Origin: Thiorhodococcus drewsii AZ1
GTDB lineage: Bacteria; Pseudomonadota; Gammaproteobacteria; Chromatiales; Chromatiaceae
Direction: 5' to 3'
DNA: 64,000 nucleotides
Assembly: GCF_000224065.1 (NCBI RefSeq)
Contig: NZ_AFWT01000003.1
Location: 129,355-193,354, forward strand
A model generated the notes under the pieces. That model was not told the origin of the DNA. It saw only the letters and a program-made list of their open reading frames with translations, and made no database searches. Made by a program: the position numbers and the translations under genes. This document shows positions 1 through 9,330 of this stretch, in pieces. Each line of letters begins with the position of its first letter. Position 1 is the first letter of the stretch.

Positions 1-118
1 CGAATCCCAGATCCTCCAGCACGATTCTGGGCCGATGGCTTTCCGGATCGGCGAAGCATTTGCGCGCGATCTCGACCTCGACCAGCGGCGGGCATTGGGT
101 GAGCGGTTCGCTGGACAT
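1..118 (-). CDS. ABC transporter ATP-binding protein, N-terminal fragment (cut by window edge)
   Basis: Reading the minus strand from an ATG at 118 gives 39 open codons that run off the left edge (MSSEPLTQCPPLVEVEIARK...). This is the beginning of an ABC ATPase; the Walker motifs lie outside the window. It follows the permease stop by 40 bp on the same strand, and a binding-protein gene lies upstream, so this is the expected third gene of a NitT/TauT-type importer. The assignment rests mainly on this context. No strong ribosome binding site is visible before the ATG. Confidence 0.55.
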   Translation of the reverse strand, partial: MSSEPLTQCPPLVEVEIARKCFADPESHRPRIVLEDLGF

Positions 119-158
119 GGAGACCTGTCGCAGACGTCTCGATCCAGGCACCGTCGGA

Positions 159-920
159 TTAGCGCCGCCAGCGATTGGCAAGACGTTCGAGCGGTTGGAG
201 GAGTGCATATTCGATCCCCAGCATGACCAGGATGAAGGAGAGGCTGTAGGCCAGGATTCCGGTGACGTCGAAGAGCTGGAAATAGGTGTGGAGCATGAAG
301 CCGATACCGTCGTTGCGTCCCAGCAGCTCGACCACCAGTACGATCTTCCAGATGAGCGCCAGCCCCGAGCGTGCGGCGACGGCGATGTAGGGCAGCAGTT
401 GGGGGAGGGTCACGTAGAGCAGCGTCTTGCGCCAGCCGAGCCGGAAGCTCTGGGCCATCTCGCGAAAGTCCGGGTCCAGTGTGCGCGCGCCCTCGCGCAG
501 GATGATCATGACGTTCGGGATCTTGTTGAGCGCGATGGCGATGACGGCGGTGGTCTCGTTGAGCCCGAACCAGACGAAGGCGAGGATGATGATGACCAGT
601 GCCGGGATGTTGAGCAGCAGGACGAGCCAGGGATCCAGGATGGCGTCGAGCGTTTTGAGGCGTCCCATGAGGCCGCCAAGCGTTCCTCCGACGAGCATGG
701 CGATGCAGAATGCGAGCACCACGCGGCGCAGCGTGGCGCCGAGATGTTCGAGCAGCGGTCCATGAACCAGCTCGCCCCAGGCCAGATCCAGCACCGCCGA
801 GGGTGTCGGCAGCAGGTTGCTCTGTGCCTGCCAGGCGCCCCACTGCCACAGCAGGATCAGGGAGAGCGCCGAAGCCAGCCGCAATGCGAGCGGGTGTTGC
901 GCGGGCAGGGACGGGGTCAA
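159..920 (-). CDS. ABC transporter permease, NitT/TauT (SsuC) type
   Basis: About 253 residues with several hydrophobic segments. The binding-protein-dependent transport signature region sits around the stretch FREMAQSFRLGWRKTLLYV, the EAA-type loop that contacts the ATPase. The frame is open far upstream, but I place the start at TTG 920, which overlaps the TGA stop of the upstream binding protein (ATTGA arrangement). That gives a length typical of SsuC/TauC permeases. It is the inner-membrane channel of an importer whose substrate cannot be read from sequence. The neighbouring quinoprotein-relay genes suggest an accessory role in alcohol or C1 metabolism rather than sulfonate uptake, which is inference. 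Confidence 0.85.
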   Translation of the reverse strand: MTPSLPAQHPLALRLASALSLILLWQWGAWQAQSNLLPTPSAVLDLAWGELVHGPLLEHLGATLRRVVLAFCIAMLVGGTLGGLMGRLKTLDAILDPWLVLLLNIPALVIIILAFVWFGLNETTAVIAIALNKIPNVMIILREGARTLDPDFREMAQSFRLGWRKTLLYVTLPQLLPYIAVAARSGLALIWKIVLVVELLGRNDGIGFMLHTYFQLFDVTGILAYSLSFILVMLGIEYALLQPLERLANRWRR

Positions 921-1930
921 TCGGGCGTTCCGTCCCAGAAGGTTCCGGGCGCGAGCCGTTCGGAGTGGCCGACCAGAGCGCTGCCCCCGGTCGCGCGCAG
1001 GATCTCGAAGAGCCGCTCGGCGGCGACCCGTTCCTCCGCGCCCCAGCCTTTGGGGATGCCGGCTCGGTAGCCCTCGCGCAATGCGATGAAGGTCGCCTCG
1101 TCCTTGGCCCGCATCAGCGGGCGCAGTCGCTCCCATTCGGCGTCGGATTCGGCCAGACGCGACTTGGCGCGGGCGACGGCGCGGAAGAACCCGTCGGTCG
1201 TTTCGCGGTGCGACTTGGCCCAGTCCTCATTGAAGACATAGCCGATCATGGGCACTTCGGCCTGGATGCCCAGTTCGGACATGGCCTCGCGTGCATCCAT
1301 CAACGGACGGTAGCCGATCGCGCTCAGACGAGCGGCGTAGGGCCAGTGGGTGATGACGGCGTCCAGACGGTCCTGCTGGATCTGCGCATTCAGCAGCGGC
1401 GGCGCGCCATAGACTGGCTCGACCTGGTTCGCGAGATCCAGGCCGGAGCGCTGGCGGGCGAGGGCGCGCAACAGGAGCCAGTTCTTGTCGAGCGGTCCCC
1501 CGGCGACGCCGATGCGGTGGCCCGCGAGGTCGGCGAGCGATCCGATGTCCGAGCCGCCTGGCACCATCAGCGCGCCGATGGCCGTCGAATAGGGGACGAA
1601 GCTGTATGGTCGGCCCGCGTCGCGCTGGCGCGAGACCCAGATCCAGTCGGTAACCGCGATGTCTGCATTTCCCCCCATGAGCGCGACCAGCGTCGCCTGT
1701 GGGCCGGCGAAGGCGCTCGGTTCCAGGCTGAAGCCCTCGGCGCGGTCGAAACCATTGTGTCGGATGACATCCGCCTCCCAGGACAGGGTGCCGAATTTGA
1801 GGACCGCGAGCCGGAGCGTGCCGTCGGCGAGGGTCGGGGTCGAAGGCGCAAGCAGGGTCAGGGCGAGCGCAGCGCAGAGGATCCAGCGTACCGCTCCGAG
1901 GGGCCTTGTGTGTGACATGGCGATGGGCAT
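917..1930 (-). CDS. ABC transporter periplasmic substrate-binding protein, NMT1/SsuA-like
   Basis: 337 residues starting at ATG 1930, chosen because AGGAG stands 6 nt upstream. An N-terminal signal peptide (WILCAALALTLLAPSTPTLA) is followed by a mature region beginning DGTLRLAVLKFGTLSWEAD, typical of NitT/TauT-type (NMT1/SsuA) binding proteins. Later segments such as NADIAVTDWIWVSRQRDAG fit the domain that senses the ligand. The protein should capture a small solute in the periplasm and hand it to the permease encoded directly downstream, with a translational overlap. The ligand is unknown. The divergent neighbour is a SoxH-like metallohydrolase of quinoprotein systems, so the importer may serve a PQQ-linked pathway; this is inferred from position only. 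Confidence 0.85.
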   Translation of the reverse strand: MPIAMSHTRPLGAVRWILCAALALTLLAPSTPTLADGTLRLAVLKFGTLSWEADVIRHNGFDRAEGFSLEPSAFAGPQATLVALMGGNADIAVTDWIWVSRQRDAGRPYSFVPYSTAIGALMVPGGSDIGSLADLAGHRIGVAGGPLDKNWLLLRALARQRSGLDLANQVEPVYGAPPLLNAQIQQDRLDAVITHWPYAARLSAIGYRPLMDAREAMSELGIQAEVPMIGYVFNEDWAKSHRETTDGFFRAVARAKSRLAESDAEWERLRPLMRAKDEATFIALREGYRAGIPKGWGAEERVAAERLFEILRATGGSALVGHSERLAPGTFWDGTPD

Positions 1931-2155
1931 CTCAACTCCTGTTCGAGGGGTGGTCCGTCGTCCGGAGTCCGGGCCGCTCGTCCGATAGCTGGTCCGCACT
2001 TTGCTTCCGGGGCTGTGAGAACGTTGACGGTTCGTCTTTGAAGCAAAACACAGGCCATTGATCGCCGATTTGGCCGTTGCCTGAACGAACCTGAGTTGCG
2101 CGGCCCTGCATTCAGGCTACGCAGCGCGGTTCACAGCTGCTGGAGATTGATCTTG

Positions 2156-3094
2156 ATGCCCGTTCAGTGCCGGCGAGCCAACCTGGCCAGCCTCTTCGCC
2201 GCAGTCGCCGCGCTCTGGTCTGCGCTCGCGCAGGCGGTCGATCCATTGCCGGTGAGCGAGATTGCGCCCGGTGTCTTCTTCCACGCCGGCGCTCAGGAGG
2301 ATGCCTCGGCGTCCAATCATGGGCGCATCGCCAATCTGGGTTTCATCGTGGGCACCGAGCGGGTCGCCGTGATCGATACCGGCGGCTCGCTCGAAGAAGG
2401 TCAGGCGCTACGCGCGGCGGTGCGCGGGGTGACGGATCTGCCGATCGCCTATGTGATCCTGACCCATGTCCATCCGGATCACATCCTGGGGGCCGCGGCC
2501 TTCGAGCAGGATCGGCCCGCGTTCGTCGGCCATGCACATCTGCCCGACGCCATGGCCCGCCGGGGCGAGGGCTATCTTGCCCGTGCGCGGGACACGCTAG
2601 GACCGATCGCCGAGGGCAGCCGTCTGGTGGCGCCGAATCGAACGGTTGCGGATCGGATCGAGCTGGATCTCGGCGGTCGGGTACTGGAACTGCGCGCCCA
2701 TCCGACCGCCCACACCGATTCCGATCTGACGGTCTTCGATCGGCGCACGGGCACCCTCTGGCTCTCCGATCTGCTCTTCGTCGAGCGCATTCCGGCGCTG
2801 GACGGCAGCCTGCTCGGCTGGCTGAACGTCTGTGATGCGCTGATGGCGTTCCCGGCCCAGCGGGTCGTTCCGGGGCATGGTCCGGTGCCGGCCGACTGGC
2901 GTGCCGCCCTGGCCCGGCAGCGGCGCTATCTCGACGGACTGGCGCAAGGCGTACGCAGGGTAATCCGCGCACGTGGGACGATCGAGCAGGCGGTCGCCGA
3001 ACTCGGGCGCGAGAACCCCGGAGGCTGGCTGCTGTTCGACGCCTATCAGGGTCGCAACGTCACCGCCGCCTTCGTCGAGCTGGAGTGGGAGTAG
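2156..3094 (+). CDS. Quinoprotein-relay SoxH-like metallo-beta-lactamase-fold hydrolase
   Basis: 312 residues from ATG 2156, with GGAG 11 nt upstream; the frame is open further upstream but without a better site. It begins with a signal peptide ending near AQA at residues 25-27, so it is periplasmic. The metal-binding signature THVHPDH is at residues 103-109, and further histidines (HPTAHTDSD, VVPGHGPV) complete a di-zinc site. Such exported SoxH-related proteins occur beside quinoprotein alcohol dehydrogenases and SoxYZ-like carriers (the quinoprotein relay metallohydrolase families). A fused SoxYZ-like carrier at 6250 supports this reading. The natural substrate is not known. A generic MBL hydrolase is the alternative. 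Confidence 0.8.
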   Translation: MPVQCRRANLASLFAAVAALWSALAQAVDPLPVSEIAPGVFFHAGAQEDASASNHGRIANLGFIVGTERVAVIDTGGSLEEGQALRAAVRGVTDLPIAYVILTHVHPDHILGAAAFEQDRPAFVGHAHLPDAMARRGEGYLARARDTLGPIAEGSRLVAPNRTVADRIELDLGGRVLELRAHPTAHTDSDLTVFDRRTGTLWLSDLLFVERIPALDGSLLGWLNVCDALMAFPAQRVVPGHGPVPADWRAALARQRRYLDGLAQGVRRVIRARGTIEQAVAELGRENPGGWLLFDAYQGRNVTAAFVELEWE

Positions 3095-3210
3095 GGGGCG
3101 ATGCATGCGAGGTGGATCGGGAATCCCGTGCCGCTGTTGCAGATTTGGTGGAGGCGTTCGGGTGCTGTCTCGGGATCGACACAGGAGAACGGCTCGGGAG
3201 TCGCTCGTAC

Positions 3211-4128
3211 ATGATCGCGCGCAAATATCTCTATCTGATCGCGTTGGCCCGCGAACGGCACTTCGGTCGCGCCGCAGCGTCCTGTCACGTCTCGCCGTCG
3301 ACACTGTCGGCAGCGATCCGGGATCTGGAGACCGAACTCGGGGTGGCGGTCGTCGAGCGCGGTCAGCAGTTCTCCGGACTGACGCCCGAGGGGCGGTGCG
3401 TGCTCGATTACGCCCAACGCGCGGCGGCCAGCGCGGCCGATCTGCGCCAGGAGCTGGCGCGGCTGCGCGATGGTCTGTCCGGGCGGATGCGTCTCGGGGT
3501 GATCCCGACCGCGCTCACCGTGGTCGCCTCGCTGACTTCGCGGTTTGCGTTGCGCCATCCGCTGGTCTGTACCGAGGTGCTCTCGCTCAGCACGGACGAG
3601 ATCCTGGCTCGTCTGCGTTCCTTCGAGCTTGATGCGGGGATTCTTTACTCCGCCTCGGCCGAGGAAACGGATCTGGTGCGCACGCCCTTGTGCGAAGAGG
3701 ACCATGTACTGCTCGCCCCGGTCGGAGGACCCGTCGGTGAGCGTGAGGCCATCAGCTGGCGCGAGGCCGCAGCGCTGAACCTCTGTCTGTTGACGCCGGA
3801 CATGCAGAACCGGCGCACCATCGACGAGGTGTTCCACTGTCAGGATTGCCGTCCGAATGTGACCCTGGAGACCAACTCCATCGTCTCGCTGCTGGCCCAT
3901 GTCTGCTCCGGTGCCTGGTGCAGCATCGTGCCGCGCTCGGTGCTGGAGCTGATCGGCGTGCCGGACGGGGTCAAGGCGCTGGAACTGGTCGAGCCGCGAC
4001 TGAGGTGGCAGATCTCCCTGGTCGCGATGGTGCGCGAGCCGCGTTCGCCGATGGTGGAGGCGCTGTTCGCCGAGGCCGTCGGCCCCTTCTGTCGTCAGGC
4101 CGCCGAGGCCGGACGCGCCTCGGGCTGA
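3211..4128 (+). CDS. LysR-family transcriptional regulator of the formate dehydrogenase locus
   Basis: 305 residues from ATG 3211, preceded by GGGAG. The N-terminal winged helix-turn-helix spans roughly residues 1-60 (FGRAAASCHVSPSTLSAAIRDLE), followed by a LysR substrate-binding domain. A LysR gene (fdsR) stands at the head of fds operons in known soluble NAD-linked formate dehydrogenase bacteria. This gene is likewise followed by an oxalate/formate-type carrier and then fdsGBA, so it is the likely formate-responsive regulator. That link is by position. The protein shows the usual LysR size and no obvious defect. A terminator-like hairpin follows its stop codon. Confidence 0.85.
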   Translation: MIARKYLYLIALARERHFGRAAASCHVSPSTLSAAIRDLETELGVAVVERGQQFSGLTPEGRCVLDYAQRAAASAADLRQELARLRDGLSGRMRLGVIPTALTVVASLTSRFALRHPLVCTEVLSLSTDEILARLRSFELDAGILYSASAEETDLVRTPLCEEDHVLLAPVGGPVGEREAISWREAAALNLCLLTPDMQNRRTIDEVFHCQDCRPNVTLETNSIVSLLAHVCSGAWCSIVPRSVLELIGVPDGVKALELVEPRLRWQISLVAMVREPRSPMVEALFAEAVGPFCRQAAEAGRASG

Positions 4129-4148
4129 TTGCTGGCGTTCGGTTCGGA

Positions 4149-4170
4149 CGAACGGCCGTTCGGTTTTTTT
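4149..4170 (+). terminator. Likely rho-independent terminator after the LysR gene
   Basis: A perfect 14-bp palindrome CGAACGGCCGTTCG (4149-4162) is followed at once by seven T residues (4164-4170). It lies 20 bp after the LysR stop and before the MFS gene. The stem is short, so termination may be partial. Confidence 0.55.
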
Positions 4171-4318
4171 CGTTGTTCACCGGATCGTCACCTCCGCTAG
4201 TCTCGGTCGCGACGCGGGATTCACAGAGGCACACGAAAAAGCCCGGTATCCCGCCGATCGGTTCGGCCGGTCGGTCGTCGTCGATCTGGTGACAGATGCA
4301 TCCAACAGGAGGATATCC

Positions 4319-5980
4319 ATGACCGCAACGTCTATCGCTGTGCCGGCCGGCCCCGGCCTGCTCGCGCTCGAACGCACCATCGCCCGACCGGGCTTCAATC
4401 GCTGGCTGGTCCCGCCGGCGGCGCTCGCCATCCATCTCTGCATCGGCATGGCCTACGGCTTCTCGGTGTTCTGGCTGCCCTTGTCCAAGGCGGTCGGCAT
4501 CACGGCACCGATCGCCTGTCCGGCCGACATGGGCTTCTTCGCCCAGATCTTTGCGACGGGCTGCGACTGGAAAATCTCCATGCTCGGCTGGGTCTACACC
4601 CTGTTCTTCGTCTTCCTCGGCTGCTCGGCGGCCATCTGGGGCGGCTGGTTGGAGCGCGCCGGTCCGCGCAAGGCAGGCGTGGTGGCCGCCTTCTGCTGGA
4701 GCGGCGGTCTGGCGATCTCGGCGGTCGGCATCATGACCCATCAGATCTGGCTGCTGTGGCTCGGGTCCGGCGTGATCGGCGGCATCGGACTCGGGCTCGG
4801 CTACATCTCTCCGGTGTCCACGCTCATCAAGTGGTTCCCGGACCGTCGCGGCATGGCGACCGGCATGGCGATCATGGGTTTCGGCGGCGGCGCCATGATC
4901 GGCGCGCCGCTGGCCGATCGGTTGATGCAGCATTTCGCGACCGAGACCTCGGTCGGTGTTTGGGAGACCTTCCTCTGTCTGGCGGGGATCTATTTCGTCT
5001 TCATGATGGCGGGCGCGCTCGGCTACCGGGTGCCGCCGCCGAACTGGAAACCAGCCGGCTGGACCCCGCCCGCTGGTGCTGCCGAGAAGGCGATGATGAC
5101 CAGCCGTCACGTCCATCTCGACAAGGCCTGGCGCACGCCCCAGTTCTGGCTGGTCTGGTCGGTGCTCTGTCTGAACGTGACCGCCGGTATCGGCATCATC
5201 GGCATGGCCTCGCCATTGCTGCAGGAGGTGTTCGCCGGACGCCTGATCGGGATCGAGGCGACCTTCAATGAGCTGACCGCCGCCCAGAAGACCGAGATCG
5301 CGGCGGTCGCGGCCGGCTTCACCGGCTTGCTGTCGCTGTTCAACATCGCCGGGCGCTTCTTCTGGGCCTCGCTCTCCGACAAGCTCGGGCGCAAGCTGAC
5401 CTATTCCATCTTCTTTCTGCTCGGCTGCGCGCTCTATGCCGCCATCCCCTCGGCCGCTGCGGCCGGGACGCTGGCGCTCTTCGTGCTCTGTTTCTGCGTC
5501 ATTCTCTCGATGTACGGCGGCAGTTTCGCCACGGTGCCGGCCTATCTGGCCGATATGTTCGGCACCCAGATGGTCGGCGCCATCCATGGTCGGCTGCTGA
5601 CCGCCTGGGCCACGGCCGGCATCCTCGGGCCGGTGATCGTCAACTACATTCGCGAATATCAGCTCGACCATGGCGTCGCTCGCGCCGATGCCTACACCAT
5701 GACCATGTACATCCTGGCCGGGATTTTGGTGCTGGGCTTCATCTGCAACGCGCTGATCCGTCCGGTGGCCGAGCAGCACTGCATGAGCGACGAGGAGCTC
5801 GCCGAGGAGAAACGTATCGCCGATGACACGCACCAACATTTCGCCCAGGACGTCTCGGCCCTGGCGCACGAGGCGACCCATTCGGGCAAGGTGCTGTTGG
5901 CCTGGGCGGTGATCTGGATCCCGCTCAGCTGGGGGATCTGGATGACGGTGAAGAAGACGCTGGTGCTGTTCGGGATCTGA
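4319..5980 (+). CDS. MFS transporter of the oxalate/formate antiporter (OFA) type
   Basis: 553 residues from ATG 4319, with a strong AGGAGG 6 nt upstream. About twelve hydrophobic helices are visible, and the first half carries the OFA-typical G-rich helix (GSGVIGGIGLGLGYISPVSTLIKWFPDRRGMATG). The loop between helices 1 and 2 is long and the C-terminus extends past residue 480, both common in this family. Such carriers exchange formate, oxalate or related small carboxylates across the inner membrane. Placement between a LysR gene and fdsGBA supports formate or oxalate transport, but the substrate is inferred from family and context. It could instead carry another monocarboxylate. Confidence 0.85.
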   Translation: MTATSIAVPAGPGLLALERTIARPGFNRWLVPPAALAIHLCIGMAYGFSVFWLPLSKAVGITAPIACPADMGFFAQIFATGCDWKISMLGWVYTLFFVFLGCSAAIWGGWLERAGPRKAGVVAAFCWSGGLAISAVGIMTHQIWLLWLGSGVIGGIGLGLGYISPVSTLIKWFPDRRGMATGMAIMGFGGGAMIGAPLADRLMQHFATETSVGVWETFLCLAGIYFVFMMAGALGYRVPPPNWKPAGWTPPAGAAEKAMMTSRHVHLDKAWRTPQFWLVWSVLCLNVTAGIGIIGMASPLLQEVFAGRLIGIEATFNELTAAQKTEIAAVAAGFTGLLSLFNIAGRFFWASLSDKLGRKLTYSIFFLLGCALYAAIPSAAAAGTLALFVLCFCVILSMYGGSFATVPAYLADMFGTQMVGAIHGRLLTAWATAGILGPVIVNYIREYQLDHGVARADAYTMTMYILAGILVLGFICNALIRPVAEQHCMSDEELAEEKRIADDTHQHFAQDVSALAHEATHSGKVLLAWAVIWIPLSWGIWMTVKKTLVLFGI

Positions 5981-6114
5981 TGGCCGGACCGGCGGCACGG
6001 GTTCTACCCGTCCGCCGGATAGCTGGCATCGATCTTGGAGGCGACCTGTAGAGCGTTCCTGAAGTCGCCTGCCGTTCACTGCACGCCACCCAGGCGAGAG
6101 AAGAGCGGTCCTTG

Positions 6115-6160
6115 GCCGGATGGAGCGAACGCGGAATCCGGGGGTACCGCCGGGTTGGGC
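6115..6160. repeat. Dispersed intergenic repeat, copy 1
   Basis: The segment contains CCGGATGGAGCGAACGCGGA followed by a G-rich and C-rich complementary stretch. A second copy with the same core (CCGGATGGAGCG, then AGCGGAA.CCGGGG) lies at about 13096-13130. Both are intergenic. This looks like a small dispersed REP-like element; only two copies are visible in the window. Confidence 0.4.
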
Positions 6161-6249
6161 GAGCGGCGTTCGATGTGACGGGCCTCTCGGAGGCGATGCG
6201 GTTTCTTCGGCCGTTTGATTCGAACGGTATTCTGTTTCAGAGGTGACGG

Positions 6250-7119
6250 ATGCGAATCCAGACTGTTCCAGAATCGGCACAGGTTCGTTGGGCTTGGGAG
6301 GTGAGCCGGCTCAGGCTGTTGCTGCTCGTCGTGCTTCTGGGGATCGCCTCCGTCGCGCTGGCCGAGCCGGCAGCCGAGCCTGACCAGCAGGCGCATTGGC
6401 GGGAGATCCGGTCTGCCCTGTTCGGCGACCGCCAGATTCAGGATGCCGACGGCGTGATTGCGCTGGAGACGCCCTATCGTGCGCTCGACGCGGCGGTGGT
6501 GCCGATCGAGATCAAGGCGACCTTCGCGCAGACGCCAGAGCGCTATATCAAGAATCTGCATCTGGTCATCGACATGAATCCGGCCCCGGTCGCGGGTGTC
6601 TTCCACTTCACCGGTGATCGTCGCTGGAGCAGTCTGGGGACCCGGGTACGGATCGACAGCTACAGCCATGTCCGGGCGATCGCGGAGACCAATGATGGCG
6701 AGCTGTACATGGCGGCCAATTTCGTCAAGGCGTCCGGCGGCTGCTCGGCGCCCTCCTCGAAGGATCCGGCTGCCGCCGAGGCCAATCTCGGGAGGATGAA
6801 GGTTCGGTGGCCGGAGCACGTCGAGGCGGGCGAACCGCTCGCGCTGCAGCTGCTGATCCGACACCCCAACAGCTCGGGCCTGCAGTTCGACCAGATCGCG
6901 CGGCGCTACATCCCTCCCGACTATCTGCTGGAGATCGAGATGGACTATGCCGGCGGGCCCTTGCTGCGCCTGGATGGAAATATCTCCATCAGCGAGGATC
7001 CGAGCATCCGTCTGACCTTCGTCCCGGACCGGCTGGGCGAGCTGGCGGTGCGGGCCAGGGACTCGACCGGACGGACCTTCTCAGAACGTTTTGCCGCCCC
7101 GGCTGGCCATGGTGGCTGA
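6250..7119 (+). CDS. Quinoprotein dehydrogenase-associated fused SoxYZ-like carrier
   Basis: 289 residues from ATG 6250, with AGAGG 6 nt upstream. A hydrophobic signal segment (residues 21-38, ending ALA) directs it to the periplasm. The first half resembles SoxY and ends in an exposed SGGCSAP motif with Cys165, the expected carrier cysteine. The second half resembles SoxZ (the immunoglobulin-like fold of PHPMETG-type proteins). In SoxYZ of thiosulfate oxidation the two are separate subunits; the fused form is known beside quinoprotein alcohol dehydrogenases, where its cargo is unsettled. It pairs functionally with the SoxH-like hydrolase at 2156. It sits 100 bp upstream of fdsG on the same strand. 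Confidence 0.8.
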   Translation: MRIQTVPESAQVRWAWEVSRLRLLLLVVLLGIASVALAEPAAEPDQQAHWREIRSALFGDRQIQDADGVIALETPYRALDAAVVPIEIKATFAQTPERYIKNLHLVIDMNPAPVAGVFHFTGDRRWSSLGTRVRIDSYSHVRAIAETNDGELYMAANFVKASGGCSAPSSKDPAAAEANLGRMKVRWPEHVEAGEPLALQLLIRHPNSSGLQFDQIARRYIPPDYLLEIEMDYAGGPLLRLDGNISISEDPSIRLTFVPDRLGELAVRARDSTGRTFSERFAAPAGHGG

Positions 7120-7219
7120 TCCGTCTCGTGCTCGCGGGCCGGATCTGGTGAAGCCGGGGCGCCCAATTCGAACCGCTCACCGATCGAACCGCGTACTGAC
7201 CATTGAAGGAGAACGACCC

Positions 7220-7708
7220 ATGTCGACCGCTTCGTCCATCGATCTGGATGCCATCCAGGGCATCGTGCGCGAGAAGGCGTCCCTTCCGGGCGCTCTGCTT
7301 CCGATTCTGCATGCGATCCAGGGACGGACGGGCTGGGTTCCGGAGGAGGCCGTTCCCCTGATCGCCGACGCGCTCAACCTCTCGCGCGCCGAGGTTCAGG
7401 GCGTGCTGGATTTCTATCACGACTTCCGTCGCGAACCGCCGGGCCGCCACATCGTCCAGATCTGCCGCGCCGAGTCCTGCCAGGCGATGGGCGCCCAGGC
7501 GCTGGAGACCCATGTGAAGTCGAGCCTGGCGGTTGACTTCCACCAGACCACGGCCGACGGCTCCATCAGCCTGGAGCCGGTCTATTGCCTGGGCAATTGT
7601 GCCTGTTCGCCGGCCATCCGGATCGACGATGAGGTGTTCGGGCGGGTCGATTCGAATCGATTCGATACGCTGGTGGACAGGCTGCGCGCCGAGGAGGTGT
7701 CGGCATGA
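7220..7708 (+). CDS. fdsG: NAD-dependent formate dehydrogenase gamma subunit (NuoE-like)
   Basis: 162 residues from ATG 7220, preceded by AAGGAG at good spacing. It is a NuoE/24-kDa-type thioredoxin-fold ferredoxin with all four expected [2Fe-2S] ligands: Cys82 and Cys87 (CRAESC), Cys123 and Cys127 (CLGNC). In FdsGBA complexes this subunit passes electrons between FdsA and the FMN/NAD site of FdsB. Its stop codon overlaps the fdsB start (ATGA), indicating translational coupling. The intact cysteines contrast with the degenerate NuoE-like domain in HydB at 34618. Confidence 0.93.
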   Translation: MSTASSIDLDAIQGIVREKASLPGALLPILHAIQGRTGWVPEEAVPLIADALNLSRAEVQGVLDFYHDFRREPPGRHIVQICRAESCQAMGAQALETHVKSSLAVDFHQTTADGSISLEPVYCLGNCACSPAIRIDDEVFGRVDSNRFDTLVDRLRAEEVSA

Positions 7709-9258
7709 GTCTGCGTATCTTCGTTCCCATCGATTCGAGCGCGCTCTCGGTCGGCGCCGAGTCGGTCGCTCAGGCGATTCTGGCCGAGGCCGAGCGTCTG
7801 GGTGTTGCCATCGAGTTGGTGCGCAACGGCTCGCGCGGTCTTTTCTGGCTGGAGCCGCTAGTCGAGGTCGAGACCCCGGCCGGGCGTATCTCCTATGGTC
7901 CGGTCAAACCGTCCGACGTGCCCGATCTCTTCGCCTCCGGGTTCCTGAACGGACGTCCGCATCGGCTCGGGCACGGTCTGACCGAGCACATCCCCTATTT
8001 CGCCGGACAGGAGCGTTTGACCTTTTCCCGCGTCGGGATCGGCGATCCGCTCTGCCTCGAAGCCTACCGGGCGAACGGAGGCTTTGGTGGACTGGAACGG
8101 GCGCTCGCCCTGTCGCCGGCCGAGCTGGTCCAGGAGGTCACAGATTCGGGGCTGCGCGGTCGCGGCGGCGCCGCCTTCCCGACCGGCGTCAAATGGCGCA
8201 CGGTGCTGGAGGCCGAGGCCCCGCACAAGTACGTCGTCTGCAATGCCGACGAGGGCGATTCCGGCACCTTCTCCGACCGCATGCTGATGGAAGGCGACCC
8301 CTTCTGTCTGATCGAGGGCATGACCATCGCCGCGCTGGCGGTCGGTGCCACCCAGGGCTATATCTACAGCCGCTCCGAATACCCGCACGCCTTCCGCACC
8401 CTCCAATGCGCCATCGCCAAGGCGCGCGATGCCGGTCTGCTGGGACCGGACGTGCTGGGTTCGGGCCATGCCTTCGAGCTGGAGGTGCGGATGGGCGCCG
8501 GTGCCTACATCTGCGGCGAGGAGACCTCCATGCTGGAAAGCCTGGAGGGCAAGCGCGGGCTGGTGCGCTTCAAGCCGCCGCTGCCGGCGATCTCCGGTCT
8601 GTTCGGCATGCCGACCGTCATCAACAATGTCATGAGTCTGGCGTCCGTGCCCATCATTCTGTCCAAGGGCGCTTCCTTCTATCGCGACTATGGTGTCGGG
8701 CGGTCGCACGGGACCTTACCGTTCCAGCTCGCCGGCAATATTCGTCACGGCGGTCTGGTCGAAAAGGCCTTCGGTCTGACCCTGGGCGAGCTGCTTTACG
8801 ACTATGGCGGCGGCTCGGCCAGCGGGCGGCCGATCCGCGCGGTGCAGGTCGGCGGGCCGCTCGGCGCCTATGTCCCCGAGTCCCGCTTCGATGTGCCGCT
8901 CGACTATGAGGCGTTCAGCCAGATGGGCGCCATGATCGGTCACGGCGGCATCGTCGCCTTCGATGACCGTGTCGACATGGCCCGGATGGCACGCTACGCC
9001 ATGGAGTTCTGCGTCATCGAGTCCTGCGGCAAATGCACGCCCTGCCGGATCGGCTCCCAGCGCGGGGTCGAGGTCATCGACCGCATCATCGCCAACCAGG
9101 AGCGCGCCAAGAACCTCGCCCTGCTCGATTCGCTGTGCGACACCATGATCAAGGGCTCGCTCTGCGCCATGGGCGGTATGGCGCCCTATCCGGTGCTCTC
9201 GGCGGTGAAGCACTTCCCGGAGGATTTCGGGATCGGCCAATCGGCTCGGGCAGCATGA
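7705..9258 (+). CDS. fdsB: NAD-dependent formate dehydrogenase beta subunit (NuoF-like, FMN/NAD site)
   Basis: 517 residues; the start overlaps the fdsG stop by 4 nt. The N-terminal part is a thioredoxin-like segment. It is followed by the NuoF flavoprotein core with the glycine-rich FMN/NADH signature ([16 protein letters not shown], then [19 protein letters not shown]) and a C-terminal [4Fe-4S] motif [11 protein letters not shown] with a later Cys (SLCAMGG). It reduces NAD+ with electrons from formate delivered through FdsG and FdsA. Length and motif order match FdsB and the fused HoxF-type proteins. Cytoplasmic. Confidence 0.94.
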   Translation: MSLRIFVPIDSSALSVGAESVAQAILAEAERLGVAIELVRNGSRGLFWLEPLVEVETPAGRISYGPVKPSDVPDLFASGFLNGRPHRLGHGLTEHIPYFAGQERLTFSRVGIGDPLCLEAYRANGGFGGLERALALSPAELVQEVTDSGLRGRGGAAFPTGVKWRTVLEAEAPHKYVVCNADEGDSGTFSDRMLMEGDPFCLIEGMTIAALAVGATQGYIYSRSEYPHAFRTLQCAIAKARDAGLLGPDVLGSGHAFELEVRMGAGAYICGEETSMLESLEGKRGLVRFKPPLPAISGLFGMPTVINNVMSLASVPIILSKGASFYRDYGVGRSHGTLPFQLAGNIRHGGLVEKAFGLTLGELLYDYGGGSASGRPIRAVQVGGPLGAYVPESRFDVPLDYEAFSQMGAMIGHGGIVAFDDRVDMARMARYAMEFCVIESCGKCTPCRIGSQRGVEVIDRIIANQERAKNLALLDSLCDTMIKGSLCAMGGMAPYPVLSAVKHFPEDFGIGQSARAA

Positions 9259-9330
9259 TTGCGTTCCCACGCCCGGCGTGGGAACCGGCGGAGAAGAACA
9301 ACGCGGGCTCGGCTCGCTGGAGTAAGACCC

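Noticed and set aside
3971-6280. Long minus-strand open frame opposite the MFS carrier
   Set aside because: Rich in R, P, G and D with no family features; the plus strand encodes a clear OFA-type transporter with AGGAGG.
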